From Beroe ovata (lineage: Eukaryota > Ctenophora > Nuda > Beroida > Beroidae): a stretch of DNA of 64,000 nt. This document shows positions 48,705 through 61,635 of the stretch, piece after piece. Each line of letters opens with the position of its first letter. Positions within the stretch are counted from its first letter, which is position 1. The position numbers and the translations under genes are program-made. A model generated the notes under the pieces. It did no database searches and was not told the origin of the DNA. It saw nothing but the letters and a program-made list of their open reading frames with translations. Where the stretch lies: NCBI GenBank assembly GCA_946803715.1, contig CAMPET010000157.1:3060-67059 (forward strand), given 5' to 3'.

Positions 48705-49270
48705 GAAAGAGGGATCAGCTGAGCCTAGCAACAGCAGGTAAAACTCGATTAGATTGGATTGCCAATTGATTCTTTATTATATTTCATAGCACAAATTATG
48801 AACACAGTTATTGGGTTGCCTTTACTTTAAGTTTCATGTTTTATTTGCGACACACTCACTTTTAAATTCGAGCAGTACTTCGCGGCTTGCATCAGTGATC
48901 AGTGATCGATAGCATTGTTGTCAATCAATGATAAACCCTCTCGGTAATTTAATTTGATCGCGCGCGCGCGACGCAAACATTTTTTAATTATCAAACTATA
49001 ACAAAAACCTTTAATGTTTAATGCCAGCTACGCGGTTTGCATTGAATTGCATCAGCGGTCAGGCATTGCGACAAACTAAGCTTAAGCGATGCTATTTAGG
49101 CCCGGGCATCGCGATAGAGTTTCCACGCTGCGTGACCTGTTCCCGCGCTGCGTGACCCAAATACTCCGCGCGCGCTGCGCGTCTCCGTGGTTTTTTTCTT
49201 TCTACGACTTTTCAGTTCACTGAGTAGAACAGGGGCGCGCAACGTGTGCACATGCGTGACCCAATAGACG
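48705..49270 (+). repeat. CG-rich dispersed repeat, copy C
   Basis: It contains in order gatcagctgagcctagc, cgcggcttgcatcag, caatcaatgataaaccctct, a gcgcgcgcgcgacgc tract, cgcggtttgcat...gcatcagcggtcaggcattgcg and tgcgtgacccaaatactccgcgcgcgc. It then has ctacgacttttcagttcactgagtagaa, caggggcgcgcaacgtgtgcac and a final gcgtgaccc. The second half is nearly collinear with copy A (inverted) and copy D. There are no terminal inverted repeats that I can define and no coding sequence. Confidence 0.75.
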
Positions 49271-49682
49271 GATGAAATTTGACCATTTATTTGAATTATT
49301 CTTTTTTATTCTTTTTTACTTTTTTATATTTGAAATACAAATAACGGGATCATTGAATATCAATTTTATAATTAAACTGGTTGCTGGATAATGCATAAAT
49401 GCAAGTCAAATTTGTTCATAACCTCTTTGAAGAAAGCAAATCAATATTGATGAATGATGATTGGGGTACAGGTTTTCTCTGGGAAAGACTCTAAGCTCCT
49501 AGACTTCTTTTAATTGATTATGATAAATTTTGCCTTCAGTAACAAGTTGATGGATTCATAGCTCTCATTCTCTCAATAAGATCTTCAAACAATGATTTGA
49601 CTTGAATGTTCAGAAATTCTTAAGTCTGAATTCTCCAATCTCCAGGTAGGCTCAATCAAATTTAGTAGGCATGTTTAATTTC

Positions 49683-49790
49683 AGGGGTTCTGACTGGTCA
49701 ATCACATACTTTTCCGAGTTAATTCCTCATACAGAACATGGTCATGACTCATGGTTTCATTTAAATTGCAGTCTAGAATCTAGACTGCAA
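49683..49790 (+). mobile_element. Diverged, truncated SINE copy
   Basis: ggtcaatcacatacttttccgagtt...ggtcatgactcatggtttcatttaaattg matches the body of the SINE at 3968-4107 (there on the minus strand) with many substitutions. The tRNA-like head is missing. A perfect 21-base palindrome (gcagtctagaatctagactgc) sits at its 3' end, at 49768-49788. Confidence 0.6.
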
Positions 49791-50244
49791 ACTCTAGAAA
49801 TATATATTCAGGAGGCAAGATATTTTGGCCCCTTTTCAATAAAACTATTCTATCTTGTTTGAGCAATTCAATTCAACTAAGTATGAAACCTTTTTTGCAC
49901 CTGACATTTTTTCTTCTTGAGCCATTTTCTATATTCTCAACCAATTTCGTTTTTTGGGATGCTGATGAATCTGATTGTAATTATATGTAACGCATTTATC
50001 TGTGTTTCAGAAAAACTAGCATGCATGTTATATTTGCCACGTGCTTTTCCCATGTGATCTCATGCAAAATATTAGTGAGTGGCTTTTTTCTTGTGTTCAT
50101 GTGACTTTGTAGCATGCTATATCAATTCAATCAAAGTGACTCAGTTTTTAGATTATTTTGTTCATTTAGCCTCTCTGATTTTTGCTGCTGAGCTTTTATA
50201 AGGATTTCAATTTCTGACATCAAATTGTTTTAGATAATAGTGGT

Positions 50245-52317
50245 ATGGATGATGAAGACGAAAATACTCCAGAAAGCAACAACTGTTGTAATGGATTTTT
50301 CGGTGTCAGTAGGAAAATTTCAGAAGAAGAAAAGGCATTCAGAGTACAGCTCAAAGAATTATTAGTTTATATCCTGTTTTTGTGTACACTTTCTGTAGTC
50401 ATCTATGGAACTGTTACACCTTACCAATATTATTACACAAAGTCTATTGAGAACCTTTTTATTGATGGGGCAGAGATAGACTATCCTTGGACTAATGTTC
50501 AAAGCTGGGATTCGTTTTGGGATTACCTCCAGTTCACACTCATCAATGGTATCCATGACAACAAAGTTGGTGAGAAAGACATCTACATTTATAACGAGAA
50601 CAAGCTTTTGTCACTCCCTCGGCTTCGACAATTAAGGATCAATAATGCCTCGTGTGACATACCATCGGTATTCAGCAATGCACTTTTCAACTGTTATAGT
50701 GACTACTCAGCAGGGGAGGAGGATAAACAAACCCTGGACTTTGTGAGTTACTATGCAGAGCAAACTGAGGGCAGCAAGTTCTACCATGACAGATTGCAAA
50801 CCCGTGTTTACACTGGTCAGCTGGCAAGTTACAGTAAAGGAGGTTATGAACAGCTCTTGTCGACGAACAGTAATATATCCAACTTCATAATTGATGATTT
50901 GAAGCACAATGCATGGATTGACCGATCAACTCGGGCAGTTTTCATTGACTTCACTGTATATAATGCCAATATTAATATGTTTTGCATTGTGAAGCTTGTT
51001 GCAGAGTTCCTACCTACTGGAGGAATCATCACATCTCAAGAGATTCTTGTTCAAAAACTGCTGCGTTATGTGAACACCAAAGACAACGTCCTCTTTGGCT
51101 TTGAGATAGCTCTGATCATTTTTGTAATCTATTACATAGTTGAAGAAGTTATGGAGATCTGTCTTTTCAAGATGAAATACTTTACCCAGTACTGGAGTGT
51201 ACTTGACAACATCATCCTCATCCAAATAATTGCTGGAGTAGCCATCAGCCTATATCGGAGTGTGACTATAAACGGACTCATCGATGATGCTGAAGCTAAT
51301 ACTGATACTTTCACTAGCTTCGAAACAATTGGCTATTATGAGAGTTTGTACAATGACCTCGCAGCGATTTGCCTATTCTTTGCATGGATTAAAATATTCA
51401 AGTACATTTCCTTCAATAAGACAATGCGACACTTCTCCACGACGCTAACTCGGTGTTCCAGAGATATTCTCAGCTTTGCTGTCATGTTCTTCATCATTTT
51501 CTTCGCCTTTTCTCAGCTAGGTCTCTTACTCTTTGGTACAGTGTTGAGAGATTTTGCGACATTTCATGATAGCACATATACGCTCTTCAGAATCATACTC
51601 GGAGATTTCGACTTCCTGGCACTTGAACAAGCGAGCACTCTGTTGGGTCCTGTATTTTTCATAACGTACATTTTCTGTGTATTTTTCATCCTCCTAAACA
51701 TGTTCCTTGCTATCATCAATGACACATATTCTGAGGTGAAGGGTGAGCTGAATTCCGAGCCTAACACAGCTCTGGAGTTTGGTGATTACGTGAAGAAAGG
51801 GTTCAGGAGAATGTTCAGAATTTGTAGAAAAGGAGAGGATGACGATGAAGGGGAAGAGGAGAGTGAGGCAACAAAGAACCCACTCCCACCCCTGCAAGTT
51901 CAATCAGACGATGTTATGCGGAGTGATGATGAAGAGAGTGTGGACAGCATGTTTGAGGACTCGGAGAAGCCAGCTCGGAGACAGCTGAGGACACAGGAAA
52001 CAGTGTCCTCCTTCCCGCAGTGGGATGTTCAGTCCACTGGGGAGTTCATGACACGTCTAGCTCACAAGGGTCCTTCGTACGAGGAGTTCAAAATACTCAC
52101 TCGTCGTGTGGATAGGAACGATGATGCTATGGGCAGTGTCATCTCCAAAATAGATGCTGTCCTTGGGAAGTTGGAAATGCTCGAGAAATCGTATAACAAG
52201 GGTGTTTTCCCTGTGATTGAGGAACTGCCTTTCCCAGATGGGATTGAAGATGAACAAACAATTCACATTCCTGATGAGACGGACATCAGGGGTCACAATG
52301 ATTGGAATTTCAAGTGA
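50245..52317 (+). CDS. PKD2: Polycystin-2 (TRPP) cation channel, intronless, no EF-hand
   Basis: One exon encodes 690 residues. Order: a short acidic N-terminus; S1 (about 38-57); the large extracellular TOP/polycystin domain (about 60-275) with the conserved YYYTKSIENLFID, RLRQLRI, WIDRSTRAVFIDFTVYNANINMFC and PTGG; S2-S5; a pore helix and filter with FRIILGDFDF; and S6 with the very conserved FFILLNMFLAIINDTYSEVK. The cytosolic tail is acidic and ends in a coiled coil (about 611-653, SYEEFKILTRRVDR...SKIDAVLGKLEMLE). Human polycystin-2 has a calcium-binding EF-hand between S6 and the coiled coil, and none is visible here. Polycystin-2 is a cation channel of cilia and ER that usually pairs with a polycystin-1 protein. 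The absence of introns contrasts with the multi-exon neighbours and suggests retroposition. Confidence 0.95.
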   Translation: MDDEDENTPESNNCCNGFFGVSRKISEEEKAFRVQLKELLVYILFLCTLSVVIYGTVTPYQYYYTKSIENLFIDGAEIDYPWTNVQSWDSFWDYLQFTLINGIHDNKVGEKDIYIYNENKLLSLPRLRQLRINNASCDIPSVFSNALFNCYSDYSAGEEDKQTLDFVSYYAEQTEGSKFYHDRLQTRVYTGQLASYSKGGYEQLLSTNSNISNFIIDDLKHNAWIDRSTRAVFIDFTVYNANINMFCIVKLVAEFLPTGGIITSQEILVQKLLRYVNTKDNVLFGFEIALIIFVIYYIVEEVMEICLFKMKYFTQYWSVLDNIILIQIIAGVAISLYRSVTINGLIDDAEANTDTFTSFETIGYYESLYNDLAAICLFFAWIKIFKYISFNKTMRHFSTTLTRCSRDILSFAVMFFIIFFAFSQLGLLLFGTVLRDFATFHDSTYTLFRIILGDFDFLALEQASTLLGPVFFITYIFCVFFILLNMFLAIINDTYSEVKGELNSEPNTALEFGDYVKKGFRRMFRICRKGEDDDEGEEESEATKNPLPPLQVQSDDVMRSDDEESVDSMFEDSEKPARRQLRTQETVSSFPQWDVQSTGEFMTRLAHKGPSYEEFKILTRRVDRNDDAMGSVISKIDAVLGKLEMLEKSYNKGVFPVIEELPFPDGIEDEQTIHIPDETDIRGHNDWNFK

Positions 52318-53683
52318 ATCCTCTAGATATTTTTTAATTATTTGAATGGTTTGAAAGCTTCTTTTTCAGAACAAGTCACTCTCAAAAGCAGGCTTCTAAT
52401 GTTCATGAGTCTTAGGCTGGGACTCTTAGCGTTAAAACTGTCGCAAAATGAACTTACGCACCAAAGGTAACTTTTAGATTTCACACTTTTTAATTCTTAC
52501 GCGAAGAAACAGCTATTTTGATTTCGCCAGCATATATATTTATTTTGACTGATAATCAAAGATTTTTGACCTTGTTCGGTAGCTAGATAAATAAAAGTTC
52601 AGTTTTGCAGCCGTTGTTTCATTTCTCGATAGTGATTGAAATTCTAGATTGTGCCTGAATTCATTGACGTAGGTACGGCTTACGATATCAATTATTAACT
52701 TGTATTTCGGTGAACAATACGAGTTTGCACGTCACAGTTTCACACGTTTCCACACGTGACTCAGTCTTCTTAATCACGTGACTTGAGTGGCCAATGAGAC
52801 TGTAGAACCATCCGTATCATCAGTGCTGCAGTCTTTAAAATGTCATCATCAACAATGGGAAGTAACTCTTTTGAAGAAGCTTAGAAGATCTCGTAACAGG
52901 GCTCAGACTTCTTTTTATTGCTGTAGACCACTGCATGGCAACGTTTCGTGAGATGCACGTTGTGTCCATTTGGCCATCGACTGTGTAATAAAACTCGCAA
53001 TAAAGCTCATCACAGAGCGGCTGAGACATCACGGCAATGAGCACACACTCGGATAACTAGCTGGATACAATTTACGGTGCAGATCAATTCAAATTCAGAT
53101 TCAAAAATCCGTATCAATATTGATGAATTCTTGCTAACTCACAAACCTCCCTAAGGAAACGATGACACAATACTCCGGATTCAAGTTATGGTTACTTACC
53201 ACACATATCATCTCCACCATCACAGACCAATTGTCACATCTACTACACAAGTGCAGCAGCAATTCTCTCTCTCGGAGTTCTGTGACATCTGATACGAGTG
53301 GTGCGCGTCTTGTTGTGACGTCATCTGTCAAAATATCAGTGATTATTGGCAGTGAATCCTTATGAGAAGAGATATTGACAGGATATGTCACATCTCACCC
53401 AGTCTTGTCACTATATCATAGTCAGTCAGATCATAGATTCTGCGTCACCAAGTCTTTCCTGCATGGTCTGCAGTGATCAAAGTCCATGGTTACGCCTGTT
53501 GCATTGGTGTTGTACATAGCATACTTCCCGCAGTCTGAGCTTTTCTTCCTGTTGCTTGTTCATTCTCACGAGCAGAGCTGACACCGAGAGACAAGAACAC
53601 GGATAACAGAGACTCGTCCAATAGACTCGCAATAAATTTCACCCAATACAAGGGTGTAGAACCCGCGACCGCGCGTTCAGAAG
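52318..53683. other. Interval downstream of PKD2 without a supported gene
   Basis: The first few hundred bases are the likely PKD2 3' untranslated region (aataaa-like tataaataaaag near 52588). Nothing further is supported. Confidence 0.4.
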
Positions 53684-53987
53684 ATGCTGAACTCCACCAG
53701 TGCAGTCCTTCACAATGTACTCTCCGTTCTCGATCTTGCGGGCCACTGCGATGTCATGCCTGCAGCAGCAGTCGGGCGCCAATCTCGAGGACTTTGCTCC
53801 TCGTGTCATGATGTCTCCAGTATTGTTAACAATAGTAGTAGCACCGGTTCAGGTGTCACCATCACCAGGTCAGGTGTCACCATTACCAGATCAGGTGGTG
53901 CCCAGACCAGATTATCTCGATATGAGGGAACGATGCGAGATTTTGCCGACCTCTTGCACAATCTCCCGTCAACCATCCGCAAAAAGG
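53684..53987 (+). CDS. Candidate exon of an unrecognised gene
   Basis: An open frame from an ATG at 53684 runs about 101 codons and meets a good donor (AAAAAG/GTTAGT at about 53987). The last third (RYEGTMRDFADLLHNLPSTI) looks like ordinary folded protein, whereas the middle has a short tandem (SGVTITR twice) from a repeated 24-base DNA segment. A cttcag acceptor-like sequence precedes the ATG, so this may be an internal exon. No partner exon was found with confidence. A second plus-strand frame is open over the same bases, so coding status is uncertain. Confidence 0.3.
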
Positions 53988-56900
53988 TTAGTCGTCGTTG
54001 AACCCGTCATTAATTTTTCCATTGATTGGATTTTCAATGATCATGATTTTCAATGAACTCATTAATTGATCTCTATCAAATCAATGCTACGCGTCGTTGA
54101 AACGCGCAGCTGCTATCACATCAAATTTGAGTGATAAGCAGATAATTACCCTCAATTTTAAAAACACCTGCATACAATGAAACTGACAGAGTCTGATTCA
54201 AATCGGATAGTATCGCGTTCCGACTCTATCTTAACCGCGGTTATTTAAACGCTCTGGCGTCGAAGTTCTGTCTACGACGGTGACACGTTGTTTAAATTTC
54301 AGTGTTTTGTTATGCTCAGAATCATGCACAATGATGCAACTCTAATAAATATCTCTGCCCACGATTTGTTCGTGATGCTTTACATCGTGAGAACGCACAA
54401 GTTACGGCCGTAGAAGCGTTGGTTATAAGAATTTTCCGATCATCCCACGTAAAATGTGGTCTTATCGTATTTTATTAACTACTGCAGAGAGGATGGTATT
54501 AAACAGGTGCGAAATAAGTAAGTCGCTGCATTTGTGAGACCCGGCAAAAGAGAGGTGCTTAATAAAATATCATCGCCGATTAAATCATCATTAGGATCTA
54601 GCACATTCAATTTGAAACAATTATAGGTAAGTTCTCAATTACGTGGGTTTTCACTTCATCTTTACAAAACTAAAAGCACACGTTCAGTGCTTCCCTCACA
54701 GGAGGCTCTCAGACATGTCATTTGTCGAGCTTTCTTGGACTGATTCCAAGTGCCGTAGCTTGCGCATCATGGTTTGACTGCAGTAGTGGCACAAACATTG
54801 ACACAAGTGTTTGATGTGTTCCAAAACAATGTCTCGGATATTTTACATGTTATACGTACTATGCGTCACGATGATAAGTCAAGCATGCTGCATAAAATTA
54901 AAAGCAAAAGTTTTTAAATTTTGAAGAGGCTAACTTTGATACCTATGCGTGTCCTATGCGTGTTTGAAGATGCTTGACATGCTGAATGTTGGAACACACG
55001 TAAAAGCTTTTACCTGCCTCATGAACTGTAAAAATAACGATATGATATTATTCTCCTACCTATCTCTGCGATTTTTAGGCTAAAAGCTCAACTATCCCCT
55101 TATGCGTGTTGGAACATGATGATCTAGAGAAAACGTGGGTTCTGCTGAAATTACCTAATTTTTCAGCGTCTTACAGCTCAAATTACACACATCAGATTTA
55201 GACTCGACGGGATCAGCTGTACAGTAAATACTGTTTCTCTCTCCTCCGTCTGGCATGATATGTATCTCCGCATGTAATTCCTTCACGCCTTCCTTATCTA
55301 CAAGTCGCTGGACTCAAATTTTCCTCATTTTCTCCGTCTTTTTCCGTATCCCGCTAAATTTCCTGCCATTTTTGTATGCTCGCTGCGAACTATGCCCTTC
55401 TGGACGAGACGAAGACTTGTTCTACACAACGTCCAACATTCGGAGACCACTGACACAACCTCGGCACTAGAACCCCGTTCTCAGGTAAAAGTTGGGCATC
55501 AATTAATTAATTAATTAATTAATGGGGGCTTCTTACAGTCGCTCCATCCACGAGAGGAAAGTCTGGGCAGGACTTCCGGTTCCAAATTCACAGAATTTCT
55601 CTACAAATTGAGCCGAATCTACCTTTCAAGAGACGAAACGACACTAAATCAGAGGATTAACTGATCTTTAGCTCGAATTTGGAAACTTATTCGCAGGAAC
55701 ATATTCTAATTGTTAACGAATTAACTACCACCCCAGACTGGGGATAGCTGAGTTATTCTTTGTTGATTACAGTAGTTATCCAATTATATCTGGCCAATGT
55801 ATTATTACATCTACTTCGTGTACAAAGGTACAAGGCACAACTTGGCCGCCTTTAAATCCTACACAAGCACGTTCCTCTCAGGATGTCTACTACAGTCGTA
55901 TATCCATGTTTTGTTTACTACCAACCGTACTTTCTCTCCTGTTTGGCATAGTTCTGGCACGGTGACGATTTGTGAAGCTTGCAAACATCTCGCTGTTTAA
56001 ACAATCACCTAGACATCAAGTTATGACGTCAACTTCTAACAATAGTGTTGCGGCCTATAATAGCTCAGCATTGTTGATCTATGGAAGAAATATAAGTGAA
56101 GTGCTCTGATATCATATCTCACTTACTACGCATGGAATGATCTATAAATAGACGAAATAAGACCATTCTGATGGGTATAATATCCTAGTATCCTCTGTTC
56201 AGCGAGTTTTCTCAAACACTGTTTAACACTGTGTAATTCTAACCATGCACAATTCCCTGTCGTTTGGTACTTTCCAATTTCGTAGCTTTTATACTAACAA
56301 ATCACTGCTACTGTATGTATTTATGTTTTGTATGTTTATTGTTTAGGTGTCTGTGACCTGTGTGTCTGTGTATGTGTGTCTGTGTGTCTTCTGCCTCATG
56401 TCTGCGTTGTATGTCTAACGTCTGTACTCTGTACGAGTTTGTGTGTCCTTGACCTGCGTTTCTGTATCTTCTATCTGGGTATGTGCGGTAGTCAGTGCGA
56501 TTCTGTGCATACTTAAATACCTAGTTCTAGATCAGTACAATGTTGGACGTCACAAACTGGTATCGTGATTCGTGATCTCAGTTATCGTACCATATTCTCT
56601 TCCCGCTGTTACTGTTGATAGCTTGTTTCACAGTGTATGATGTCCTGTTACTATAGTTCTATGAACTATGGCAATTGGCATATCCTTAGTGAGGACTATT
56701 CCTAATTCTCATTCCTAGTTTCCATAGCGCAGTGTGGACATTGATTTTTCCCCGTCCAAACTCATAGCAAAGTTCTCGGCAATGATTCAATGCTATAGTA
56801 GTCATGAGTTCATATTGGTTGTTTTGCACAAGCCGATCTTAAGGTGGCGAGTGTGGCGAGTGTGTGTGATTGATTGTGTGAACGTGTGATTCTGTGTTGT

Positions 56901-58317
56901 TGTCGATGACCGATGTGCGACTAACATATTTTGAACAACAACTGGTGTCAACGTATTTCAACGCCAGCATTCCTACCTCAAGTTCATGCAGTGGTGTCAA
57001 CGTTCAAAAAGTTTTGAGTTGTGACGAATGTGCCTCAATTCGTCATACCTTTTCTGACGTTATGGTGTCAACGAATTCCGTTGTGAACAATCGTCACTCG
57101 AAATCCATATTCAATGTACGTAGTGGTGTCAACAAGGTATCACACATATGATGTTGTAATCCATAGCTGTTGTTATGCACAATGACATGGACTATTTTCG
57201 AGGAGCAGGCTGCTAGAAGTCAGGTACAGCGTGCTGATAGCAACCGCGCGAATTGCGTAGTAGCGCGCGATAAAAATATAATGAACAAAAGACACTTTTT
57301 CATATCGACCATGACATAAAACCCAGTTTGCGCGCGAACTTTTCCTGTAATTATTCACTGCATTACACCACATTTTTGTCATTATTTGAGCCTTACTATG
57401 CTTGATTTACTCCTCCTTAATGAATTACTTAACCCTCAGACACTCAAAGCAAACCCAAGATCAAATAGTGGGACATGTGAGTAATTCTCAAGAGATTTCC
57501 TTAGATTTTCCAGTATGTATGAAAGGTCGGTTTTGTGGTTTCTTGTTTTTATCATGGATGTCATGGAAAGACGACTGTTAATGCAGTCTTACATCATATA
57601 TCACTCAGAACATGCCCAGTTAACGTTTAAACTCATCATCCGATGACAAATTGATGCCAGTCTTACATTTATATTGTGAACTTCATGTTTGTCGTTCACA
57701 TGCGGTGTGTATTAAAATGGTTTAGACTAGCGACGAGAGTAAATCTTGTTTTATAGCTCTATAGGTATAGAGCTACTCATAATGAATGTCTATAAACGTA
57801 GGATGATGAAATATTCCTCGCTTCTTCATGAAAATTGCCTCGGTCATAACTCACTCCGCTCATAAGTGAGGTTATGATACCTAGAACATAAGATATCGTT
57901 CTCTTTCCTGCTGCTATAGCTTTATCTCCCCTCTCTACTGTGACTGTTTTCAATTGCTTATCAGATGGAAAAGTAGAATTGTAGGGGATAGCAAATCTTC
58001 TTGACAAACTAACCATTTAGGATTGCTCGTTGCTACTGTGTGACGTAAGTTGTTGTATAGCTATCCCCTTTCGATAATGTGATGGGCCTGTCATAGAGGC
58101 AAGGGACTTATTGAAAAAGTTTCAAGAGAATTGAATTGAACTTGATACGGAAATAAGCATAATTGCCTACTTATAGAACAGGAAATCAGTGGTTAATTTG
58201 AATATGATTAGATCACCAATTAACACTTTGTAAATCATAGGAAGTAATCATAGGTACCCAACCAATTAATCGCGAATCTTGTGCAATCATTTCTCTACTC
58301 CATTTTTTGCTGTTGTC
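53988..58317. other. Long interval without a confident gene
   Basis: AT-rich, with a (taat)n run at 55500-55523, a tgtgtctgtg-rich stretch near 56345-56395 and a CG-rich patch at 57236-57345. From 56940 to 57140 the word tggtgtcaacg recurs four times, 50-70 bases apart, within one open plus-strand frame (56906-57151). A possible exon end at about 55485 (TCTCAG/GTAAAAG) could not be linked to anything. Confidence 0.4.
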
Positions 58318-61195
58318 ATGTTCCTTGGTATCAGTAACACATTTATATTTGCGTCAGGGGGTCGAAATAATAACCAACTCGGCAAACAGAGGCCTGTATC
58401 CGAAGACTTCACTTCCAGGACACTGCCAAACACAAAGCCACGCAGGATTATCACACCTCAAGACATGTGAGTGGTTTCATGCTTCACTCATGCTCATTCC
58501 ATGATATTGGTAACAGCTGCATAATCGTATTTGTCCCATTTTCAATCTTGCTACTACTAAAGTTGTAGCCCCTTTTCCGACGGATGACCGTCTGACCGGC
58601 CTTGTCACCTTTGTCGTTCTGCAGTACTTGCACCACAATCTGTTTGTAACATCACAATCCATTTGTATGCGATAATAAGTGCAAATTTTCGTGATTTATC
58701 ATGAATCCACTCCTTGTGTGTATATTTTCCCCTTGGTACCCTAACTGGTCCCCTAGTACAGGGTGCGGACATGTGCTGTATAACTTGTCACCATGTAGAC
58801 AACTACACCACTGTACCTACTTTTTACCTCTGCACCAGTGGGGCTGTGGGACTCTAATTACCCCAGAACGTCATGTGACCCCCATGTACACATATCAGAT
58901 TACTGCTGGTAATTTTACAGAGGAATTCAAACAAATAGACGCTCACGAGAGTTCATTTTGAAATTTTCCCGACGGCTGACCACCATCCCCTGCTTCACAC
59001 TTTGAGTCTGCATCATCTGCCATCAGTGTGACGTGATTATAGACATTCTAATTTGACCCTCGGGCGCCATTCATGCCTCAATAAATCATTTCATTACCCA
59101 ATCTTTCATCATGTGCAGTGCCCGGCTACTACTGCTGCAGTGCTGCACCCATGCAAGTTTCTTTTCTTATACCATAGGTTTATTTTGGGTTTCTTCTAAT
59201 GGAATCATGCTCACCCTCTGCTCTCGCGGCCGGTACAAAAGTATCTGCGATAGCCCCATATCTCTGTGGTGATAGTATCTTTGCGCATCCTCTCGTCTGG
59301 TCGAAATTAAAATCTACCTCAGTCACTGTCTAGTGTGTGGGTGTAAGTGTTTACTCACTGGAGAAAACACTGTCAGAGCATGAGAGATAACGCCCACGCG
59401 ATGCATTGGGTCATGTTTAATTTTATAACTTCCACTTTCACGCATCATATAGGTAGTACCTGCAGTTCATGATTTGGGTTGTGCTGCATCTCCCTTTTAT
59501 TTTTTATCTCCGTATCGGTCCGTATTGGTGCTTGACTGAAAAACATACACTGTCTGTGATTCCTATCTCACTTCTCTCATCACACACGCTCTATCAGAAT
59601 TACACCCTCTGCTGTGCAGTACTCAACACACAGTTTCAACGTGTCTGTCCGAAATTCTCTAAATTTTTCAAATCAAATAATAATCAGTTTTGCATTTTGT
59701 TTGTGTTTTCGACGCTTTTTTTGTTGTTTCCCCCATTACAGGTCATCCTGGTCATGAGATGTGGAATCCCGCAACCGTTAAATTATTCCCCAGTACAATT
59801 TTCCACTGTTTTTATAACAGCAGCTGTGAACAATGACCCATTATCTCGTATATTATTCCATCTATACCACCACCGTGCCATAGCATAAATGCCCCCTCGA
59901 CCCCCTCCCTCCTGCGCAGTGCAGCTCTCCCTTTCAGCAGGACTAGTCCACTACAATGCCAACATGTAGTGAGAAACAATATGCCCCCGTCTGTTTTACT
60001 ATAGTAGCTACCGCGATGTACCAATATACATTATACGTGTTTAATCAATGGACAATTGAAAATATCTATCATCGATCTCATAATTTCAAAGTGGTGTAAA
60101 TGTGCACTACATCCTATAATTTCAATAATTATCACGCGTCTCTCCTCGAAGCCATTGTCGACGGATAGCTACCCAATCATTCATTTCTCAGTATCATGTA
60201 TCAGTATTATGTATCACTTTTGCCCTCTTTTTGGAAAAAATAAGGGTCTTATCATCTCAAATTAAATCAAGTCATCTCACTCATCGTACTGGTGATCGAT
60301 TCCATAGTAAAAACTTACCGTTATACCAATGAATTACCTCTTTAGATCAGAACCTATCTCGAATGACGCTACATGTTCCATGTCTCTAACGTACGGTAAA
60401 GTGCTCAAACTAAAGGTTGGTAATTTCTAAAGATCATCATACGCAATACTTATACTATACGTAAATGTCCATGTTTTTGACTGTTAATCTGTGTAGCAAG
60501 CGTCATCATGACGTCATCACCACGCAGAAACAGAGAGCTGAGCTGCAAAGGATATATGACATGCTAGATGATTTGGAAAACGACTTTCTCGGTGAAAAAG
60601 ACGAACTGGGTTCTACCTACATCGAGCGCTACATGGAGGTAATATTTCAGACGTGATGATATATTTCATCAGTCATGCAATTATGATTGTTCATTATCAA
60701 CGTTCATTGTTGATTATACGAGTGTTGCGCTAACAGGTCAAGGTAGAAAAGGATTACATGCTGAGCCAGGGGAATCCCGAATCGGCTCTGGAACCCGAAG
60801 ACACAGTGAAAATATTCGGATACCTGGGACACAATTTGTGGCGCTGTATCGGTCCTTATTGTAAGGGATTCTGTACCGCCAGTACAGTGATTAACCCACG
60901 CATACGATCACAGAGTATTGTGAGTAACAATTACTGCCTCGATATTATTTCCCTTTCGATAAACTTATCATTAGACTTTGCAATAAACTGATCGATAGGA
61001 ATAGACTTTGCGGTCAACTTTTCGTTATCTGCCTACCAAATTGGACAGGGATTTTTACATTGCAAATTCATTACTGGCATCCCATGACAGGTTGGCGGTA
61101 TTGTGTGCACAACATGTAACAAGATAACAGTTCCGTTGATTGGAGCAGTGCCAACATCCATACTCAACCTACAGCCGAGTGTATGTACCTATTAG
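58318..61195 (+). CDS. Unrecognised multi-exon gene with CxxC pairs
   Basis: Segments 58358-58466 (possibly starting at ATG 58318), 60497-60638, 60737-60919 and 61091-61195 have clean acceptor and donor signals and compatible phases (2/1, 0, 0). The last frame can end at TAG 61193-61195. Exon 2 encodes a charged, probably helical segment (TTQKQRAELQRIYDMLDDLE). Exon 3 contains WRCIGPYCKGFC and exon 4 contains IVCTTCNK, two Cys pairs that could bind zinc or form disulfides. The 2-kb intron between the first two segments may hide other exons, and upstream exons are likely if 58318 is not the start. I do not recognise the family. The last three exons are more secure than the first. Confidence 0.5.
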
Positions 61196-61635
61196 AAAAT
61201 AATATCTGTTATAGGCAATATTTGAAATCACCAAATGCCGATTCTTCTTTTAAGCATTCATCATCATAAGCTTCAACATTATTCACACTCCTCAGACTCC
61301 AGACTGAACGGTTCTGACTCTCCATTAATTGTCCTTGGATCATGGCGGATCCTTGGCACATTTCAAGCTCAACAGATATTGATAATTACATTGATCGCGT
61401 GACCATGACCATTGACCGTCCTTGATCAGTTGAACTCGAATTATCGACCTACATATCCAACGAGAATTTAATTGTTATTATTTCTTTAGAATTAGATTCT
61501 TTGAATAGATTTCGATCCCTATATTCCCTTGCTTTGACTAATACAATGACTGAATTTGCAATTACTATTGAATGCTATTCGTGAACTTGAAGTGCAAAGT
61601 GAATAAATGTTTTTGTTATCTTTCCTAAGAAAAGT

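Larger units (their letters stand above)
47845..50244. other. Repeat-bearing interval upstream of PKD2
   Basis: No gene is supported apart from the elements listed separately (SINEs and a CG-rich repeat). Directly before the PKD2 start a polypyrimidine stretch and TTTTAG (about 50226-50233) look like a splice acceptor, so a 5' untranslated exon may lie upstream. Confidence 0.4.
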
